From: Candidatus Gastranaerophilales bacterium | Lineage (GTDB): Bacteria > Cyanobacteriota > Vampirovibrionia > Gastranaerophilales > Gastranaerophilaceae | Length of the DNA: 54,080 bases | Reading direction: 5' to 3' | NCBI GenBank assembly: GCA_944323365.1 | Contig: CALUSG010000050.1 | Coordinates: 1-54,080, forward strand | Part shown: in pieces, positions 33,410 to 42,146 of the stretch | Position numbering within the stretch: the first letter of the stretch is position 1 | Layout: the number at the start of each line of letters is the position of its first letter | Translations under genes and position numbers: made by a program | The notes under the pieces: generated by a model | Told to the model about the DNA's origin: nothing | Databases searched by the model: none | What the model saw: the letters and a program-made list of their open reading frames with translations, nothing else

Positions 33410-34081
33410 ATGAAACAGACTGCAATATTTGATATAATATCGCCGATAATGATAGGACCATCAAGTTCGCATACAGCCGGGGCAGTAAGATTAGGATTAC
33501 TGGCAAGAAATATTTACGCTAAAGACCCCAAGAAAGTTACATTTAAACTGTATAATTCATATGCTCAAACAGGTAAAGGTCATGGCACGGAAAAAGGACT
33601 TTTAGCCGGAGTATTAGGTTTGGATGTAGATGACAGAAGAATAAAAAATATTTTTGATGATGTATTAGCTAAAAATATTCAATATAAATTTGAATACGGT
33701 GAAGATTTTAAAAAGCATCCTAATTCAGTTGATTTTATTTTTGATGATGATATGCATATATATGGCGAATCTGTTGGAGCAGGAGAGGTCTGTGTACGAA
33801 AAATTAATGATTTTTCTGTAAAATTAACAGGTAAATTGAATACGTTAATGCTCGTTTATGAAGATGTTCCCGGTATGATTTCAAAAGTGACCGATTTAAT
33901 TCAAAAAAAGAATATAAATATAGCTTCACTTCATTGTGATAGATATGCAAAAGGTGAAGAAGCCTCTATGTGTATTTGTATAGACGGTGATTTAGATGAT
34001 GAAGTTATAGATGGTGTAAAAAAGATTGATAAAGTTTATTTTGTAAGTTATATAAAGAAAATTGGTACGATAGATGGATAA
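33410..34081 (+). CDS. sdaAB: L-serine dehydratase, beta subunit
   Basis: 223 residues. The SDH-beta domain begins with FDIISPIMIGPSSSHTAGAV, the serine-binding signature, and includes YNSYAQTGKGHGTEKGLLAG. A C-terminal ACT domain starts near residue 145 (NTLMLVYEDVPGMISKVTDL). With the alpha subunit it deaminates serine to pyruvate and ammonia using a [4Fe-4S] cluster. The ACT domain may sense serine. It overlaps sdaAA by 8 bp. Confidence 0.95.
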   Translation: MKQTAIFDIISPIMIGPSSSHTAGAVRLGLLARNIYAKDPKKVTFKLYNSYAQTGKGHGTEKGLLAGVLGLDVDDRRIKNIFDDVLAKNIQYKFEYGEDFKKHPNSVDFIFDDDMHIYGESVGAGEVCVRKINDFSVKLTGKLNTLMLVYEDVPGMISKVTDLIQKKNINIASLHCDRYAKGEEASMCICIDGDLDDEVIDGVKKIDKVYFVSYIKKIGTIDG

Positions 34082-34958
34082 AAGTATTAATACATTTGAA
34101 CAATTATTAGCAGAATGTAATGCAAGAAGAAAACGCATATGGCAGATAGCTCAGGCATATGAATCTGATTGGTGCGAGGTTCCTGTAAACTTGGTTAGAA
34201 AATGTGCGACAGAGAGTCTGCACGCAATGAAAGAAGCAATAAAAACGGGGCTACAATCAACAGAGATGTCAATGAGCGGTATGTGCGGAAATGATTGTGA
34301 TAAATTACAAAAGCGTTTTGCCCAAAGACCCGCAGTATTTGGTAAAACCTTTGAAAAAATTACTACATATGCACTGGCAACCAGCGAAGAAAACATCCGA
34401 ATGGGAAAAATTGTAGCTTGTCCTACTGCCGGTTCTTGCGGTATTGTCCCATCTGTAATAATTGCGGTTGCAGAAGATTTTAATATATCAGAAGAACGTC
34501 AAGTAAATGCTTTAATAACTGCAGGAGAAATCGGTAGAATTATATCTGCCAAAGTTGCATTAGCAGGTGCAGTTGCAGGGTGTCAAGCTGAATGCGGTGC
34601 TGCCGCTGCAATGGCAGCGGGTGCTGTTACCCAGCTTTTAGGCGGACCTCCGCAACAAGTACTTAATGCTGTTGCACTTGCTTTGAAAAATATTTTAGGG
34701 CTGACTTGCGATCCTGTTTGTGGGCTTGTAGAAGTTCCATGTTTTAAACGTAATCCTTTTATGGCTATCATTGCTATGACCGCTAGTGAACTTGCTATGT
34801 CAGGTGTTGAATCTAAAATTCCGATTGATGAAGTTGTTGATGCTATGGATCAGACAGGACAATTGATGTCACCGGCTTTGAAAGAAAGCTCTCTGGGTGG
34901 CCTTGCTAGAACTAAAACTGCCATTCAATTACAACATAAATTATTCGATTGTAAATAA
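34074..34958 (+). CDS. sdaAA: L-serine dehydratase, iron-sulfur alpha subunit
   Basis: 294 residues carrying the cluster-binding cysteines: VACPTAGSCGIVPSVI, then AGCQAECGAAAAMAAGAV and LTCDPVCGLVEVPCFKRN. The substrate region MSGMCGNDCDK and the closing SLGGLARTKTA are also as expected. Translated right after sdaAB, the two-gene form of Firmicutes-type serine dehydratase. Intact. Confidence 0.95.
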   Translation: MDKSINTFEQLLAECNARRKRIWQIAQAYESDWCEVPVNLVRKCATESLHAMKEAIKTGLQSTEMSMSGMCGNDCDKLQKRFAQRPAVFGKTFEKITTYALATSEENIRMGKIVACPTAGSCGIVPSVIIAVAEDFNISEERQVNALITAGEIGRIISAKVALAGAVAGCQAECGAAAAMAAGAVTQLLGGPPQQVLNAVALALKNILGLTCDPVCGLVEVPCFKRNPFMAIIAMTASELAMSGVESKIPIDEVVDAMDQTGQLMSPALKESSLGGLARTKTAIQLQHKLFDCK

Positions 34959-34990
34959 ATGTAAAGATTTTATCTTTTTAAGGCAATTCT

Positions 34991-35019
34991 TTGTTAAATA
35001 AATACTTTATATGTATATA
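34991..35019 (+). promoter_or_regulatory. Promoter of the 35043 small gene
   Basis: TTGTTA, a 17-base spacer and TATATA, with GAGGAG following before ATG 35043. Confidence 0.5.
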
Positions 35020-35042
35020 GTATATTAACGAGGAGTATAATT

Positions 35043-35237
35043 ATGAATGACAGAATTAGCGAAGTAAAGTTTAATAATTTTGATGATAAGTATACAGCAT
35101 ATTCATTATCAGATCCTTTAAAGAAGGATAAAGTAAAGCAATCAACGCAATCAGCTTTTGTAGCATATAATGCAAATCCTGATGGGTATGTAAGTACTCC
35201 GGGTAACAGTGTTTGGACAGATACGCAAAATGCATAA
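35043..35237 (+). CDS. Small unrecognised protein (64 residues)
   Basis: A strong Shine-Dalgarno (GAGGAG) and a promoter precede ATG 35043, and a terminator follows at 35269-35291, so it is a complete single-gene unit. The peptide is polar: RISEVKFNNFDDKYTAYSLS, then a Lys-rich stretch and AYNANPDGYVSTPGNSVWTD. There is no Cys, signal peptide or membrane segment. It is probably a short, partly disordered cytoplasmic protein; function unknown. Confidence 0.7.
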   Translation: MNDRISEVKFNNFDDKYTAYSLSDPLKKDKVKQSTQSAFVAYNANPDGYVSTPGNSVWTDTQNA

Positions 35238-35268
35238 GTTTTACAAAATTATTTGTTTGTTATAAAAT

Positions 35269-35291
35269 AGTCCCTGCAAAGGGACTTTTTT
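35269..35291 (+). terminator. Terminator of 35043 gene that abuts the coaX start
   Basis: AGTCCC-TGCAAA-GGGACT is followed by six T, and ATG 35292 follows at once. A second promoter (TTACAA, 16-base spacer, TAAAAT at 35241-35268) would start coaX mRNA inside the loop, leaving AGGGA of the right arm free as a Shine-Dalgarno eight bases before the ATG. Confidence 0.6.
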
Positions 35292-36071
35292 ATGTTATTA
35301 ACAGCAGATATAGGGAATACAAATATAACACTTGGACTTTTTGATAGTGAGGCATTAGTCGAAGAGTTCAGGCTTGCGTCAGATAAAGATTTATCTCAGG
35401 ATGAATACGAAGTCCTTTTAAAATCGTTATTTAAAGATTTTAAAATTAAAGGATGTATAATAGGCTCTGTAGTAGAAGAATTAAATGATAAATTTACTAA
35501 TGCAGTGAAAAATGTTTTTAATATAAAGCCAATATTTTTGACAAACAAAATAAATACAGGCGTAAAAATAAAAACAGATTTTCCTGATGAAGTAGGAGCT
35601 GATAGAATTGCAAATGCAGCAGGAGCATATATTTTGTATAAAAAGCCTACAATTGTTGTGGATTTTGGAACAGCTACAACCTTTGACATAATAAATTCGG
35701 ATGGAGAATTTATTGGCGGTATAATTGCACCTGGTTTAAAATTACAAATGAATGTTTTGAATAAATTTACATCAAAATTGCCACGTATAGATGTGGCTAT
35801 TTCATCGAAAGCAATAGGACATAATACTGTTGATGCTATTTTGTCAGGAGTAATAAGAGGGGCCGGCTGTATGATAGACGGACTTGTGAAGCAGTGTGAA
35901 AAAGAGTTAGGGCAAAAAGCAGTTTTAGTTGCGACCGGCGGATATTCAGGACTAATTGCAAATTATTTGGAAAGACCTTTTGATTATATAAATCCTACAT
36001 TAACATTGGAAGGTTTAAGACATTTATATAATCTAAATGTTATAAGTGAATTGCAGGAAATTGCCCATTAA
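35292..36071 (+). CDS. coaX: Type III pantothenate kinase
   Basis: 259 residues of the ASKHA fold. LLTADIGNTNITLGLF is the phosphate-1 motif, DEVGADRIANAAGAYI the pantothenate region, VVDFGTATTFDII the phosphate-2 motif and VLVATGGYSGLI-type VATGGYSGLIANYL the adenosine motif. It phosphorylates pantothenate in CoA synthesis. Its 3' end overlaps the convergent rex gene by 39 bp, so both proteins' C-termini share DNA. Confidence 0.95.
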   Translation: MLLTADIGNTNITLGLFDSEALVEEFRLASDKDLSQDEYEVLLKSLFKDFKIKGCIIGSVVEELNDKFTNAVKNVFNIKPIFLTNKINTGVKIKTDFPDEVGADRIANAAGAYILYKKPTIVVDFGTATTFDIINSDGEFIGGIIAPGLKLQMNVLNKFTSKLPRIDVAISSKAIGHNTVDAILSGVIRGAGCMIDGLVKQCEKELGQKAVLVATGGYSGLIANYLERPFDYINPTLTLEGLRHLYNLNVISELQEIAH

Positions 36072-36650
36072 ATTCTCATTCCAAACCTGTACGTCTTTAG
36101 GTACACATAAAACAGTAGGAGTAAAATTCCAAATATATTTTATGTTAGCTGAAACTAAAAAATTTGCAGTTTGTTGTGCAAACTGTCCGGGAACAGTTAA
36201 AATAGCAATGTCAACATTATTTTTTCGAGCAAGATTTGGAAGTTTATTTACATCCAGTATTAAAAGTTTGTTATTTATTGTAGTTCCAATCTTTTTTTTG
36301 TCATTATCAAATAATGCAATAATATTTAACCCGTAATTTGTGAAATTATCATATTTTGCAAGTGCCATTCCAAGATTTCCCGCCCCGATTATGAAAGCTT
36401 TTTTTGTTTTGGAAAAGCCTAATGTTGATTCAATAGATTTTTTTAATTCTTTGACAATATAACCTATTCTAGATTTTCCAGAGTTATTAAGAATACTAAT
36501 ATCTTTTCTAACTTGAGAATCATCAATGTTTAATAGAGCCGCAATTTGACCGCTAGATATATAGGTTTCGCCCTTATTAAGAAAATCTTGTAGTATACAA
36601 TGATATAATGTTAATCTATTAATAACTTTATCAGATATTTTTTTATCCAT
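36033..36650 (-). CDS. rex: Redox-sensing transcriptional repressor Rex
   Basis: 205 residues. The N-terminal winged helix includes YISSGQIAALLNIDDSQVRK, typical of Rex DNA-binding. The NAD(H) Rossmann domain has KAFIIGAGNLGMALAKYDNF and later PTVLCVPKDVQVW near the C-terminus. Rex represses fermentation and respiration genes when NADH is low. No obvious Rex palindrome is seen in this window. Its ATG lies six bases after a TATAAT, so the message looks leaderless. Confidence 0.92.
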   Translation of the reverse strand: MDKKISDKVINRLTLYHCILQDFLNKGETYISSGQIAALLNIDDSQVRKDISILNNSGKSRIGYIVKELKKSIESTLGFSKTKKAFIIGAGNLGMALAKYDNFTNYGLNIIALFDNDKKKIGTTINNKLLILDVNKLPNLARKNNVDIAILTVPGQFAQQTANFLVSANIKYIWNFTPTVLCVPKDVQVWNENLMGNFLQFTYNI

Positions 36651-36656
36651 AATTTA

Positions 36657-36684
36657 ATTATATAATAAATTTGATGATTTGAAA
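36657..36684 (-). promoter_or_regulatory. Promoter of rex, leaderless type
   Basis: TTTCAA, a 16-base spacer and a perfect TATAAT on the minus strand end only six bases before ATG 36650. Confidence 0.45.
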
Positions 36685-36690
36685 TAAATA

Positions 36691-36719
36691 TTGCAGGAAT
36701 TTTTTGAAAATTATATAAT
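36691..36719 (+). promoter_or_regulatory. Promoter of uvrC, leaderless type
   Basis: TTGCAG, a 17-base spacer and a perfect TATAAT end nine bases before ATG 36729. The expected start site is within about three bases of the ATG. No Shine-Dalgarno is present. Confidence 0.6.
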
Positions 36720-36728
36720 ATTATAGAT

Positions 36729-38387
36729 ATGAATGAGAGATTAAAAGAGAGTTTAAAACTATTACCATCATTACCGGGTTGTTATATTTATTATAATAAA
36801 GATAATGAGATAATTTATGTTGGAAAAGCTAAGATTTTAAAGCGACGGGTTAAAAGTTACTTTACCAAAAAACATGATAGTGTAAAAGTTCAGGTTTTGG
36901 TTTCCCAGATAGACAGATTAGAATATATAATCACAAATACAGAGGTCGAAGCCTTAATTTTAGAAAGTCATTTGATTAAAAAGCATAAGCCCCGTTACAA
37001 TATATTATTAAAAGATGATAAAAAATATCCGTATTTTTTAGTTACGGATGAAGATTTTCCAAGAATTTCCATAGTGCGTAAAAAAAATCTAAATCCTGAA
37101 AAAGGTCGTTATTATGGCCCATATACTGATATAAGGGCTATGCATTCAACGTTAGATTTTTTAAAGAAGATTTTTCCGTTAAAACAGTGTAAAACTCCTA
37201 AATTTAAAGATCGTCCTTGTCTTTATTATCAGATTGGAAGATGTTTGGCACCTTGTCAAAATTTAGTAACAAGTGAAGAATATAAGGCTGTAGTCCATCA
37301 GGCGGAGTTATTTTTGTCAGGGAAACAATCAGAATTGATGAAACAATTAATGGAACAAATTCAAAAATATTCTGACAGCCTTCAATTTGAAAAAGCGGCC
37401 AGGTTGCGTGACAGTTATTTCGATTTGAAAAAAACATTAGAAAAACAAAAAGTAGTTTATGAAAATACTAAACTTAATGAGGATGTTATTTCGCTTGCAA
37501 GTGATGAAGGAATATTTGCAATAGTAATTTTAATGATAAGAGAAGGACGTTTAATAGACAAAAAAGATTTTGTGTATTTTGTCGAAGAAGAAGATAAAAC
37601 CGAATTTTTTGCAACATTTTTTAAAGAATATTACAGTACCTTGACATTGGGTTATCCTGATAAAATTGTATCAAATGAGCTTGAGGCTGTAGGAGATAAA
37701 GCCCTTTATGAAGAATGGCTTCAAATTTTGGCACAAAAGAAAATCAAAATAAGTTACGGTAAATCAGTTCAAGGAAAAGAATTACAAATGCTTGCTGATA
37801 AAAATGCAAATGTTGTACTTCAAAATGCTAAAATTACCAAAATGGCAAAAATTAGAGATGATTTTAATGAAATCGGGTCATATTTGGCAGAAAAATTAAA
37901 TCTTAAAAATTTCCCGCATAGAATGGAATGTTATGATATTTCACATATTCAGGGGACAAATACAGTTGCTTCAATGGTTACTTTTGTAAATGGTATACGA
38001 AAAAAATCAGAGTACAGGAAGTTTAAAGTAAATTCTACTGAAGGTAAACCGGATGATTTTCTTTCAATGAAAGAAGTCTTAACCAGGCGGCTAACGCATC
38101 TAGGTGAAAAAAAATGGGAAAAACCTGATTTAATTATAATTGACGGAGGTAAAGGCCAACTGTCAAGTGTAATGCAAATAATAAAAGATTTAGGCATAAA
38201 TAATATTGATGTAGTGAGTCTAGCAAAGAAAAATGAAGAAGTTTTTTTACCGGGAAAGTCAAAGCCTGTAATATTGCCTAGAAATTCAAGTGCTCTATTT
38301 CTGTTCCAACGTATACGTGATGAGGCCCATAGATTTGCCATAACATATCATAGACAATTACGTGCTAAATCTATGAAAAATCAATAG
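36729..38387 (+). CDS. uvrC: Excinuclease ABC subunit C, lacking the C-terminal HhH domain
   Basis: 552 residues. An N-terminal GIY-YIG nuclease (LPSLPGCYIYYNKDNEIIYV, GKAKILKRRV) is followed by four Cys (QCKTPKFKDRPC, GRCLAPC) that may hold an iron-sulfur cluster. A UVR segment lies near 205-235, and the RNase H-like nuclease carries ECYDISHIQGTN, IIDGGKGQL and RDEAHRFAI. All these are intact. UvrC proteins usually continue for about 50-60 residues with a helix-hairpin-helix pair; here the chain ends at RAKSMKNQ, 3 bp before a convergent gene's stop. Both incisions may still be possible, with altered DNA binding. Confidence 0.95.
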   Translation: MNERLKESLKLLPSLPGCYIYYNKDNEIIYVGKAKILKRRVKSYFTKKHDSVKVQVLVSQIDRLEYIITNTEVEALILESHLIKKHKPRYNILLKDDKKYPYFLVTDEDFPRISIVRKKNLNPEKGRYYGPYTDIRAMHSTLDFLKKIFPLKQCKTPKFKDRPCLYYQIGRCLAPCQNLVTSEEYKAVVHQAELFLSGKQSELMKQLMEQIQKYSDSLQFEKAARLRDSYFDLKKTLEKQKVVYENTKLNEDVISLASDEGIFAIVILMIREGRLIDKKDFVYFVEEEDKTEFFATFFKEYYSTLTLGYPDKIVSNELEAVGDKALYEEWLQILAQKKIKISYGKSVQGKELQMLADKNANVVLQNAKITKMAKIRDDFNEIGSYLAEKLNLKNFPHRMECYDISHIQGTNTVASMVTFVNGIRKKSEYRKFKVNSTEGKPDDFLSMKEVLTRRLTHLGEKKWEKPDLIIIDGGKGQLSSVMQIIKDLGINNIDVVSLAKKNEEVFLPGKSKPVILPRNSSALFLFQRIRDEAHRFAITYHRQLRAKSMKNQ

Positions 38388-38390
38388 TTA

Positions 38391-38717
38391 TTATTTAGCT
38401 TTTCCAACATTTTTTTGTGCTTCTTTTAGAAGTTCTCTAAGTTCTTCTTTATTAGAACCTTTATCTATCCAGCGATAAACGTATTTTTCATCAGGACCTA
38501 GGCCACCTGATGTCTTTTCGCCCGTAATTACATTGAAAGTCGCCTCAGACATTCCAAGACTTATTAAAATTTGGGGAGTTTTGGATGTTCTAGGATCAAC
38601 AATATCAAATTTTAAATTGTTGTAACGTTGTTTGTTGTTTTGTCCGGAGTGTGAGTCTTGATTACTTGCTATAAACTCTTTCAAAGAGTTTGAAAATTCA
38701 TTTAATGTTTTTGTCAT
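38391..38717 (-). CDS. Unrecognised small protein (108 residues)
   Basis: A soluble, charged protein beginning MTKTLNEFSNSLKEFIASNQ, with a middle part ISLGMSEATFNVITGEKTSG and a Lys/Glu-rich helical end. No Cys or membrane segment. It lies 10 bp after the PFL-family gene on the same strand, so it is probably in the stator-like operon starting at 41682. I recognise no family and cannot suggest a function. Confidence 0.7.
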   Translation of the reverse strand: MTKTLNEFSNSLKEFIASNQDSHSGQNNKQRYNNLKFDIVDPRTSKTPQILISLGMSEATFNVITGEKTSGGLGPDEKYVYRWIDKGSNKEELRELLKEAQKNVGKAK

Positions 38718-38727
38718 ATGTTAATCC

Positions 38728-40083
38728 TTAATTATTTAAACTATGTATTGGAGCAGGAATTCTACCGCCTCTTTTTACGAATTTTTCTGAAGAAAGAGTA
38801 TTAACCGCCATTATAGGAGCTTCTCCCATAAGTCCACCGTAAACAACTTTATCACCTACAGTTTTTCCTGCAACCGGAATAAGTCTTACGGCCGTTGTTT
38901 TTTTATTAATCATTCCTATAGCCATCTCATCGGCAATTATTCCTGCAATAGTTGTAATAGGGGTATCTCCCGGAATAGCTATCATGTCAAGTCCGACAGA
39001 ACAAACAGATGTCATCGCCTCAAGTTTATCAAATGTGATATAACCGTTTGAGGCCGCTTCAATCATTCCTGAATCTTCTGATACAGGAATAAATGCTCCG
39101 GATAACCCTCCTACATGTGAACTTGCCATTATACCGCCTTTTTTAACTGCATCGTTAAGCATTGCCAGTGCGGCAGTTGTTCCGTGTGCTCCTGCATGTT
39201 CAAGACCCATTGCTTGAAATATTCCGGCAACACTGTCACCTTGTGCCGGTGTCGGTGCTAATGATAAATCAATTACACCAAATGGTATGTCTAATTTTTT
39301 TGCAAGTTTTCTTCCAATAAGTTCTCCGGTTGCTGTTATTTTATACGCTATTTGTTTAATTCTATTTGAAAGTTCACTCATATCAGCATTTTGTGGCATT
39401 GATTCTATAGCTGCTCTAACAACTCCAGGGCCTGAAACCCCAACATTTAATGCACATTCCGGCTCCCCATAACCACAATAAGCACCGGCCATAAAAGGAT
39501 TATCACTAGCAGAATTACAAAAACATACAAGTTTTGCAGCTCCTATTCCGTCTTTTGTTAAATCTGCCGTTTGTTTTATTATTTCAGCCATTTTTAACAC
39601 AGCATCCATATTTATACCGGCTTTAGATGAGGCTAAGTTTACAGATGCACAAAGCCGTTCTGTTGTCGATAATGCTTTTGGAATTGATTCTATTAATAAT
39701 TCATCGCCTTTTGTAAAGCCTTTTTCGACTAGTGCAGAAAAACCGCCTATAAAGTTTACACCGACTTCTTCTGCAGTCTTATCTAATGTTTGAGCTATTT
39801 TAATATAATCCGGATTTTGACACGATTCTCCAATAATAGAAATTGGTGTGATTGCGATTCTTTTATTTATTATTGGTATAGAATAATCATTTTCTAATTC
39901 ATCTGCGTATTCAACTAAATTTTTTGAATATTTAATGATTTTATCGTGAATTTTTTTACAAACAGTATTAACATCATCAGCTATACAATCACGTAAACTT
40001 AAGGCTAAAGTCACTGTACGAATATCAAGATTGTATAGCTTTATCATGTTTATTGTTTCAAGTATTAATTTTTCTCTTATCAT
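38728..40083 (-). CDS. PFL (UPF0210/DUF711) family protein
   Basis: About 451 residues from ATG 40083, the usual family length; an in-frame TTG at 40116 lies inside the preceding gene and is not needed. Landmarks are [95 protein letters not shown] and [15 protein letters not shown]. The fold is related to pyruvate formate-lyase barrels, but the reaction is not established. It is three bases downstream of the OmpA/MotB-like gene. ACT-domain partners often found with this family are absent here. Confidence 0.9.
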   Translation of the reverse strand: MIREKLILETINMIKLYNLDIRTVTLALSLRDCIADDVNTVCKKIHDKIIKYSKNLVEYADELENDYSIPIINKRIAITPISIIGESCQNPDYIKIAQTLDKTAEEVGVNFIGGFSALVEKGFTKGDELLIESIPKALSTTERLCASVNLASSKAGINMDAVLKMAEIIKQTADLTKDGIGAAKLVCFCNSASDNPFMAGAYCGYGEPECALNVGVSGPGVVRAAIESMPQNADMSELSNRIKQIAYKITATGELIGRKLAKKLDIPFGVIDLSLAPTPAQGDSVAGIFQAMGLEHAGAHGTTAALAMLNDAVKKGGIMASSHVGGLSGAFIPVSEDSGMIEAASNGYITFDKLEAMTSVCSVGLDMIAIPGDTPITTIAGIIADEMAIGMINKKTTAVRLIPVAGKTVGDKVVYGGLMGEAPIMAVNTLSSEKFVKRGGRIPAPIHSLNN

Positions 40084-40085
40084 TT

Positions 40086-40769
40086 TTAAAATCCAAATGC
40101 CTGTAGAATATCCCAACGCTTAACTGTTAATTTTAATTCAACACGTCTACTTTTTGCGTAATCTTCTTTGCCATTAACTATTACGGGTTCACTAAAACTT
40201 TTACCTTCAACCACCAGTATATCTCGTAATTTTGGACTGTAAGTTTTATTATAACCTGTTTTGAACATATATTCAGCTACAGAATTTGCACGTTTTAAGC
40301 TTAATTCCATGTTTTTTACAAACTGTTCATCTTTAGTCTTTAAACCTTGGAAAGATTGTGAGTCAGTGTGCCCTTGTACAACTATATTTTCTATTCCATT
40401 CAATAATTCAGTGTTGGCAAATATAGTATTAACATAAATAGGGATAAGTTTGTCGAGATATGCTTTACCCTTAGGTGATAGCTGATAACTGTTTACATTA
40501 AATAATTCCAAATCGGAAATTTTTATATCGCCTGTCATTTTATCAACTTCGGCATTGATATTTTCTTTTTTTAATTTTTGTGTTAATTCTTCGGAAACTT
40601 TTATTTGTTCTTGTTTTTGTTGTACGGCATTTTGAGAAAAACCTGTAATTGCCAAAACAAAGAGTGTCATAAAAATAATAGCTAAACCGAGTAATAAGTC
40701 TGCCATTGTCGTCCAAAATATATTATTATCGCCTTCTGCGGCTTTATTTTTTTTGCCTAAAATCGCCAT
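40086..40769 (-). CDS. MotB/ZorB-like OmpA-domain stator protein
   Basis: 227 residues. One N-terminal membrane helix ([20 protein letters not shown]) carries an Asp in the position of the proton/sodium-binding Asp of MotB and ZorB. A short coiled linker leads to a C-terminal OmpA peptidoglycan-binding domain: [43 protein letters not shown] and KSRRVELKL. It is encoded 10 bp after the MotA-like partner. The pair should form an ion-driven 5:2 membrane motor. Flagellar, defence (ZorAB) or envelope roles cannot be separated by sequence alone. Confidence 0.85.
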   Translation of the reverse strand: MAILGKKNKAAEGDNNIFWTTMADLLLGLAIIFMTLFVLAITGFSQNAVQQKQEQIKVSEELTQKLKKENINAEVDKMTGDIKISDLELFNVNSYQLSPKGKAYLDKLIPIYVNTIFANTELLNGIENIVVQGHTDSQSFQGLKTKDEQFVKNMELSLKRANSVAEYMFKTGYNKTYSPKLRDILVVEGKSFSEPVIVNGKEDYAKSRRVELKLTVKRWDILQAFGF

Positions 40770-40779
40770 TTGTCACCTG

Positions 40780-41682
40780 CTAAAATAAATCATCCACAGA
40801 ATCGCCACCAGCCTTGACGTTTTCTTTCAATTGTTTGTTCATTTGATTAATACCAAAGATTAAGTTTTCCAAATAAGGAACAAGGTTACTTGCAATACCT
40901 GCATTTAAGGCAGTCTTGAAATGATTTGGCATAGCTACTATTAAATTTGAAATAGAATTGTTTTGGATTTTTGTTTCCCTTAATAATTCAAATAAGAATT
41001 TTTCAGAAGAAATATTATCAAATAAATGAGCTATTGTTTCTTGTACTTGTCCCAATGGTTTAGAACATATTAAACCGTACATTATTTTTTCAATAATAAT
41101 AAATATAAGAGAGGAGCCTACTGCAATAACTGATACCAAAGCAGCGACTTGCATGCTGCTCATTAGGCCGGCAACAGATGCAATAGTTCTTTCTTGAGTT
41201 GAAAAGTCAATTTTCCCGAATGCAATTGCAATGTTTAAAAAAGTAAATAAAGGTCCAAAGCCTGTTAAAATTGTCGGAATTGAAGCTAGTAACTTTGAAT
41301 TGTATTTTGATGTTACCAGGCTTTCTTCATTAAAAAAGTACAAAGGATCAACAGTTGTTTGTATATTTTGAACTGTAGAGGAAACTTCTTGATAAGTTAA
41401 ATCATCATCTTCACTTTTTAATGCGACTGATTCAGAAAAAATAAGAGTATTTTTGAATTCAAGCCAGGCTCCTGAAACATAAGGGTTAACTGACATCCAT
41501 TCATCTATTTCTTTAAAACGAAAATTTAGGTCGCTTTTTTTAAAATTTACTAAAAAATTCAAAAAGATTTTTAAATTTTTATTTACAAAAATATATTTTT
41601 TTATGCAAAAGATGATTGAGGTTACAAATGTTGTTATTACAATCAAAATAGGTATATCTGTAAATATATGCATTAAGTTCAT
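40780..41682 (-). CDS. MotA/TolQ/ExbB/ZorA-like proton-channel protein
   Basis: 300 residues. There is an N-terminal membrane helix (about 10-30), a cytoplasmic segment, then two core helices: LLASIPTILTGFGPLFTFLN, with the proline and G-x-x-x-TF pattern of MotA/ZorA channels, and VAALVSVIAVGSSLIFIIIE. The C-terminal cytoplasmic tail is short (about 75 residues), unlike the long coiled tail of Zorya ZorA. AGGAGC precedes ATG 41682. With the OmpA-domain protein it should form a membrane motor. No rotor, zorC/D/E or exb/ton genes are adjacent. Confidence 0.8.
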   Translation of the reverse strand: MNLMHIFTDIPILIVITTFVTSIIFCIKKYIFVNKNLKIFLNFLVNFKKSDLNFRFKEIDEWMSVNPYVSGAWLEFKNTLIFSESVALKSEDDDLTYQEVSSTVQNIQTTVDPLYFFNEESLVTSKYNSKLLASIPTILTGFGPLFTFLNIAIAFGKIDFSTQERTIASVAGLMSSMQVAALVSVIAVGSSLIFIIIEKIMYGLICSKPLGQVQETIAHLFDNISSEKFLFELLRETKIQNNSISNLIVAMPNHFKTALNAGIASNLVPYLENLIFGINQMNKQLKENVKAGGDSVDDLF

Positions 41683-41701
41683 AAAAGCTCCTTTTATAAA
41701 T

Positions 41702-41730
41702 AATTATATCACATAGAATAGTATGTGGCA
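41702..41730 (-). promoter_or_regulatory. Promoter of the stator-like operon
   Basis: TTGCCA, a 17-base spacer and TATAAT on the minus strand, 19 bases before ATG 41682. Both hexamers and spacing are near consensus. Confidence 0.65.
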
Positions 41731-41824
41731 AATATTAGTAATTATTACTATATTAACTTATACCTTTCGGGGATTATTTCAATGAGTAATTTATTTAAAA
41801 TTCAAATATAACAGGAGAAGTATT

Positions 41825-42124
41825 ATGCTTATGGAAAACAGTTGCGGTAAATACAATCGACTGGAAATGAAAAATGTTGATAAAAATATTATCGATTGGC
41901 TTGAAGATATTATTGAAGAAAATAATAGCCGCATTGAACGAAAAGAATGGAAAAGTAAATATAACAGCTATGTAGTTTATGATTATGAACCGTTTTGTAC
42001 AGACGGATTTGAAATAAATCTTGTCATAACTTCTTATGATGTTGCGTATCTTAATTTTATTAAATATCTTTATGATGAAAAAATAAATACTATTGAGTAT
42101 TTAAATAGCTGTATAAATGTATAA
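41825..42124 (+). CDS. Unrecognised small protein (99 residues)
   Basis: AGGAG precedes ATG 41825. The protein is acidic and aromatic, e.g. DKNIIDWLEDIIEENNSRIE and YVVYDYEPFCTDGFEINLVI, without membrane segments. It may be a small alpha/beta protein. Its stop lies inside the stem of the terminator shared with the convergent zinc-ribbon gene. No family recognised. Confidence 0.65.
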   Translation: MLMENSCGKYNRLEMKNVDKNIIDWLEDIIEENNSRIERKEWKSKYNSYVVYDYEPFCTDGFEINLVITSYDVAYLNFIKYLYDEKINTIEYLNSCINV

Positions 42125-42146
42125 AGGAGGCTTATAGCCTCCTTTA
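42122..42146. terminator. Bidirectional terminator with both stop codons in its stem
   Basis: TAAAGGAGGC-TTATA-GCCTCCTTTA is a perfect 10-bp stem with a five-base loop. The TAA of the plus gene is the left end and the TAA of the minus gene is the right end of the stem. T-rich sequence follows on the plus side. Confidence 0.8.

Noticed and set aside
40083-40116. TTG start for the PFL-family gene
   Set aside because: It lies inside the preceding gene and adds 11 residues not typical of the family. ATG 40083 follows the stop by two bases with GGA upstream.
38728-41682. A Zorya anti-phage defence system
   Set aside because: Only ZorA/ZorB-like proteins are present. The ZorA-like tail is short, and no zorC/zorD/zorE-like gene is in the neighbourhood.
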